A stretch of DNA of 64,000 bases from Bordetella petrii (GTDB lineage: Bacteria; Pseudomonadota; Gammaproteobacteria; Burkholderiales; Burkholderiaceae_B), in NCBI RefSeq assembly GCF_000067205.1, contig NC_010170.1:3348001-3412000 (forward strand), in the 5' to 3' direction. The notes under the pieces were generated by a model. The model did no database searches. It saw nothing but the letters and a program-made list of their open reading frames with translations, and was not told the origin of the DNA. The translations under genes and the position numbers were made by a program. Of this stretch, positions 59,699-64,000 are shown piece by piece. How positions within the stretch are numbered: the stretch's first letter is position 1; every line of letters starts with the position of its first letter.

Positions 59699-60217
59699 AT
59701 GACACTGCTTTCTCTGTCGCCGCAGGCGGCGCACAGCCTGGTTGCCCAGGGCGCCCTGCTCATCGATATCCGCAGCGCCGCCGAATACGCCGGCGAACGC
59801 ATTGAACAGGCCCGGCACATACCGCTGGACCAGCTGGCCGGCGTCCGCCTCGATGCGAGCGGCGCCGCCGTGATCTTTCACTGCCGCTCAGGCCACCGTA
59901 CCCAGGCAAACGCCGCCGCCCTTGTCGCATGCGTGGGCGGCGAGGCCTACGTGCTGGACGGCGGGCTGGCTGCCTGGAAAAAAGCCGGGCTGCCCACCCT
60001 GCGCACCGCCGGCCCACGCCTGGACGTGCAGCGCCAGACAATGATCGCAGCCGGCTCGCTGGTATTACTGGGCGCCCTGCTGGGCGCCGCCGTGTCACCC
60101 TGGTTCTATCTCGTGCCGGGCGTCGTCGGCACGGGCCTGGTGCTGGCCGGTCTGTCGGGTTTCTGCGGTCTGGCCCGGCTACTGATGAAAATGCCCTGGA
60201 ACCGGCCCGCCCCCTGA
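59699..60217 (+). CDS. rhodanese-DUF2892 membrane protein (YgaP-like)
   Basis: 172 residues from ATG 59699. Rhodanese domain 1-105 with catalytic C62 in VIFHCRSGHRT, then two helices (about 115-165) of DUF2892, the architecture of E. coli YgaP. It transfers sulfane sulfur, for example from thiosulfate or persulfides to thiols such as cyanide or protein cysteines, at the inner membrane. It is 20 bp after the ArsR gene. Confidence 0.92.
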   Translation: MTLLSLSPQAAHSLVAQGALLIDIRSAAEYAGERIEQARHIPLDQLAGVRLDASGAAVIFHCRSGHRTQANAAALVACVGGEAYVLDGGLAAWKKAGLPTLRTAGPRLDVQRQTMIAAGSLVLLGALLGAAVSPWFYLVPGVVGTGLVLAGLSGFCGLARLLMKMPWNRPAP

Positions 60218-60260
60218 GCACGCAGGTTTCCCACGATTTCGCTCACCATAGGAGAAAACC

Positions 60261-60464
60261 ATGAAATTCAACGTAGGAGGCCTGGACCGCGCGCTGCGGA
60301 TCGTCATTGGCCTGGCGCTCATGGCGCTGGCGGCCACCGGCGTGGTCGGCTGGTGGGGCTGGCTGGGCGCATTGCCGCTGCTTACGGGCCTGTTCCGCTT
60401 CTGCCCGGCCTATTCGCTGCTGGGGCTAAACAGTTGCCCGCTGCGCGCCAAAGGCAGGTCCTGA
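60261..60464 (+). CDS. DUF2892 small membrane protein
   Basis: 67 residues: VGGLDRALRIVIGLALMALAATGVVGWWGWLGALPLLTGLFRFCPAYSLLGLNSCP. Two helices with the FCPAY and NSCP cysteines typical of stand-alone DUF2892 proteins, which accompany rhodaneses and sulfide genes. It may bind sulfane sulfur or pair with the YgaP-like protein. Site AGGAGAAAACC before the ATG. Last gene of the operon. Confidence 0.9.
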   Translation: MKFNVGGLDRALRIVIGLALMALAATGVVGWWGWLGALPLLTGLFRFCPAYSLLGLNSCPLRAKGRS

Positions 60465-60474
60465 CCCGCCTGGC

Positions 60475-60505
60475 AAAAAAAAAGTGGGGTGCCCACAGGC
60501 ACCCC
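60475..60505 (-). terminator. Rho-independent terminator of aceA
   Basis: Reading the minus strand: stem GGGGTGCC, loop TGTG, stem GGCACCCC (60486-60505), then ACTTTTTTTTT (down to 60475). A textbook intrinsic terminator about 77 bp after the aceA stop; the opposite strand could also end the DUF2892 transcript. Confidence 0.92.
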
Positions 60506-60581
60506 GAACCACCCTACAGCAACAACCCTTTACTCATTCATATAGTTGGGCGCGGCCGGCCAGCGGCCGTGCCCGCACCCA

Positions 60582-61907
<1,326 letters not shown>

Positions 61908-62228
61908 GAAGTGCTCCTGTAAGTGAGGAAAAGACGGTGATCCGGTTGCTGGCGCGAGGGGCGCCGCGTTGGATAAAAGTCTATGCCTGTGTTGCGGAGC
62001 AATGAGGCCACTTCTCTTATATAAGACTAAAAAATTTCTTCTTTAATTTCATATATTTATGAAATTCATTTTGTATTGTGGAATGAAATTTCCATTTATG
62101 AAATGGGCGGACATTGCTGTGCAGCACCCGCTTTCATATGGCGACCACTGGCTTTCACCATGTGGAATTATGGGCCCGGCTCAAGCCCTACAATGCAAGG
62201 CTTGAATCCTGCCTGTCATGTGTGCGCC
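61908..62228. promoter_or_regulatory. aceA-queF divergent AT-rich control region
   Basis: A 321-bp gap whose middle (about 62010-62105) is far AT-richer than its surroundings. It holds a 12-bp palindrome TCTTATATAAGA (62015-62026), an inverted repeat AATTTCATA-TATT-TATGAAATT (62045-62066), and GAAATTTC at 62085-62092, with repeated TTTATGAAA words. These are good candidates for the operator of an aceA regulator and for promoters of both genes. The binder is unknown. Confidence 0.65.
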
Positions 62229-63050
62229 ATGTCTTTGTCGAATGCCCCGCTGGGCCAGAACGTTGCCTATCCCGCCCATTACGACCCCAGCCTGCTGTTT
62301 CCCATTGCCCGTGCCCAGAACCGCGCCAGCCTGAACCTGTCCGGCCCCCTGCCTTTCGTGGGCGTGGATATCTGGAACGCCTATGAGCTGTCCTGGCTCG
62401 ACCGCAAGGGCAAGCCCCAGGTTGCCATGGCGCGCTTCACGGTGCGGGCCGACAGCCCCAACATCATCGAATCGAAGTCGTTCAAGCTGTACTTGAATTC
62501 GTACAACCAGACGCGCCTGGACAACGCAGAGGTACTGGGCGAACGGCTGGCTAACGACTTGTCGGCGGCGGCCGGCGCGCCGGTAGAGGTAGACCTGATT
62601 CTGCCCGCGCGCTTCGGCACACTGGCCATGGCTGAACTGGACGGCATCGATCTCGATAGCCTGGACATTGCCATCGACACCTACTTGCCGGATGCCGGGC
62701 TGCTGCGCTGCGCGGCGGGCGAACCGGTAGCCGAAACACTGGCCTCGCGCCTGCTGAAGTCGAATTGCCCGGTTACCGGTCAACCTGACTGGGCCAGCGT
62801 GCAGATCAGCTATCGCGGCCGGCCGCTGGACCGCGCCGCGCTGCTGCGCTACCTGGTGTCGTTCCGCGACCATGCGGAATTCCACGAGCACTGCGTGGAG
62901 CGCATCTACACCGACATCATGGCGGCCTGCCGGCCCGAGCAACTGACTGTCTATGCCCGCTACACGCGGCGCGGCGGCCTGGACATCAACCCCTGGCGCA
63001 GCAACTTCGAGGCAGCACCGCCCGCCGACGTGCGCACGGCCAGACAATAG
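62229..63050 (+). CDS. queF: NADPH-dependent 7-cyano-7-deazaguanine reductase
   Basis: 273 residues from ATG 62229; the frame is open upstream but the added segment is not QueF-like. Long bimodular QueF type: ESKSFKLYLNSYNQT at 81-95 (substrate/NADPH motif), catalytic C180 in KSNCPVTGQPDW, D187, and FHEHCVERIYTDI at about 218. It reduces preQ0 to preQ1 in queuosine tRNA modification. Divergent from aceA; no preQ1 riboswitch visible upstream. Confidence 0.95.
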   Translation: MSLSNAPLGQNVAYPAHYDPSLLFPIARAQNRASLNLSGPLPFVGVDIWNAYELSWLDRKGKPQVAMARFTVRADSPNIIESKSFKLYLNSYNQTRLDNAEVLGERLANDLSAAAGAPVEVDLILPARFGTLAMAELDGIDLDSLDIAIDTYLPDAGLLRCAAGEPVAETLASRLLKSNCPVTGQPDWASVQISYRGRPLDRAALLRYLVSFRDHAEFHEHCVERIYTDIMAACRPEQLTVYARYTRRGGLDINPWRSNFEAAPPADVRTARQ

Positions 63051-63060
63051 GGCCGTGCGC

Positions 63061-63077
63061 GCGGCGGCCCGCGCCGC
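63061..63077. terminator. GC hairpin between queF and cytochrome peroxidase genes
   Basis: GCGGCG, loop GCCCG, CGCCGC in the 26-bp gap between two convergent genes. No T-run; a weak bidirectional terminator. Confidence 0.45.
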
Positions 63078-64000
63078 TACGGATTGAAGGGCTGCGGCCG
63101 CGGGGTGGCGTCCGAGGAAGGCGGCAACGCGGGCAGCTTGATGACGGGCTGTTCGCCGGTAAGGGTCTTCAGGAATGCCACGATCTGGCCGTTTTCTTCG
63201 GGCAAAAAGGTGCGCCCGAGCTGCAGCCGGCCCATGACGTCGACGGCCTCGGCCAGGGTGGCGGCCTCGCCATCGTGGAAGTACGGATAAGTCAGCGCCA
63301 CGTTGCGCAGCGTGGGCACCTTGAACATGAAACGGTCGGCGTCCTGGCCCGTGACGGCCGCGCGGCCTTCGGCCGGGTTGGCCGTCTGGTAAGGCGTGAC
63401 CAGCCCCATTTTCTGGAACGAGTTGCCGCCGGCCGCGGGGCCATTGTGACAGGCCACGCAGCCGCTGCTCTTGAACAGGTTGTATCCGGCCAATTCTTGC
63501 ACGGTAAGAGCCTTGGCGTCGCCACGCAGCCATTGGTCGAAACGCGCGTTGGGCGTGACCAGGGTTTCTTCGAAGGCGGCCAGCGCTTGCGTGACTTCGT
63601 CGATGGTGATGGCATCGGTGCCGAAGGCCTGTTTGAATTCAGCCCGGTAGCCAGGAATGGAGCTCAGCACCTGGATGGCCAGTTCGTGCGACGATGCCAT
63701 TTCGGCAGGGTTGGCGATGGGGCCGCCGGCCTGCTCGCGCAGGTCTTTGGCGCGGCCGTCCCAGAATTGCGCGATGTTCAGGCTGGAATTGAGCACTGTG
63801 GGTGAATTGATGCCGCCCTGCTGCCAGTTGTGTCCGATGGATGCCTTGAGGTTGTCGGCCCCCCCCATGCTGAGGTTGTGGCACGAGTTGCACGAGATGG
63901 CGCCAGACTTCGACAGGCGCGGATCGAAAAACAGCTTCTTGCCCAACTCGACCTTGGCGGGCTCGGTAATGACGGCCGGCTCGATAGGCTGGATGGGCTC
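63077..64000 (-). CDS. di-haem cytochrome c peroxidase (N-terminus outside window)
   Basis: The frame is open to the window edge; 307 residues of the C-terminal part are visible. The first haem CNSCH lies in FDPRLSKSGAISCNSCHNLSMGG, and the second CVACH in FKSSGCVACHNGPAAGGNSFQ, with DGEAATLAEAVDVMG near the end: the MauG/CcpA family. It is a periplasmic enzyme that reduces hydrogen peroxide to water with electrons from cytochrome c. The start codon, signal peptide and neighbours lie beyond 64000. Confidence 0.93.
   Translation of the reverse strand, partial: EPIQPIEPAVITEPAKVELGKKLFFDPRLSKSGAISCNSCHNLSMGGADNLKASIGHNWQQGGINSPTVLNSSLNIAQFWDGRAKDLREQAGGPIANPAEMASSHELAIQVLSSIPGYRAEFKQAFGTDAITIDEVTQALAAFEETLVTPNARFDQWLRGDAKALTVQELAGYNLFKSSGCVACHNGPAAGGNSFQKMGLVTPYQTANPAEGRAAVTGQDADRFMFKVPTLRNVALTYPYFHDGEAATLAEAVDVMGRLQLGRTFLPEENGQIVAFLKTLTGEQPVIKLPALPPSSDATPRPQPFNP

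Noticed and set aside
62076..62228. N-terminal extension of QueF
   Set aside because: The segment has no QueF similarity and covers the AT-rich control region; the ATG at 62229 gives a normal QueF length.

Overview
The window is very GC-rich, densely coded chromosomal DNA of a betaproteobacterium, most likely of the Alcaligenaceae (Bordetella/Achromobacter type). The reasons are two Bug-type (TctC) periplasmic receptors in catabolic operons, a Gram-negative trimeric porin of the burkholderial kind, a cbb3 oxidase cluster in the order ccoN-O-Q-P-G-H, and many LysR/GntR/IclR-controlled catabolic clusters. The genus is an inference. No rRNA, tRNA, CRISPR array, phage or insertion sequence was seen.

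Layout. 1-3.1 kb: GNAT enzyme, GlxA-type AraC regulator, MFS pump. 3.2-12.1 kb: envelope and metal uptake (DUF2946 protein, TonB receptor, PepSY membrane protein; EamA exporter; porin; a second TonB receptor behind a Fur-like box). 12.2-21.7 kb: catabolic clusters (amidohydrolase/MFS/GntR; LysR/MFS; IclR facing two MaoC hydratases, a Bug receptor and a class III CoA-transferase across a 42-bp palindrome). 21.7-24.7 kb: palindromic repeats, a spermidine-synthase-like protein with a signal peptide, an anchored nuclease, a broken cupin gene and an ICMT-like methyltransferase. 24.8-30.1 kb: an aa3-type oxidase locus with subunit II fused to cytochrome c and subunits I and III fused, facing two cytochrome c genes. 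30.2-33.1 kb: a MASE1-PAS protein without an output domain and a HdeD-like membrane protein fused to a papain-fold-like domain. 33.1-41.3 kb: an oligopeptide-type binding protein coupled to a gamma-glutamyltransferase, then a GntR-controlled sugar-acid cluster (IlvD/Edd dehydratase, RraA-like aldolase, Bug receptor). 41.3-51.7 kb: single genes (GlxA regulator, VOC proteins, GNAT, hemolysin III, YafJ), sulfite dehydrogenase sorAB, aldo/keto reductase, haloacid dehalogenase and an ABC-2 exporter.

51.7-59.1 kb holds an 0.86-kb repeat island and then the complete cbb3 oxidase cluster on the minus strand. The gene in the position of the copper ATPase CcoI encodes only the membrane core of a P1B-ATPase: the CPC motif is kept, but the metal-binding, actuator, phosphorylation and nucleotide-binding domains are absent. 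Two perfect FNR boxes (57988-58001 and 59172-59185) lie where class II activation of ccoNOQP and of the ccoI-like gene would be expected. 59.3-60.5 kb is a putative persulfide-sensing operon (two-cysteine ArsR regulator, rhodanese-DUF2892, DUF2892) behind a 39-bp palindrome. The window closes with isocitrate lyase, an AT-rich divergent control region, queF and part of a di-haem cytochrome c peroxidase.

Taken together the window is rich in respiration (two haem-copper oxidases, several cytochromes c, sulfite oxidation, a peroxidase) and in uptake and breakdown of organic acids. The items most worth a second look are the catalytically empty CcoI-like protein with its near-leaderless FNR promoter, the HdeD-papain-like fusion, the output-less MASE1-PAS protein and the repeat island at 51.9-52.5 kb.
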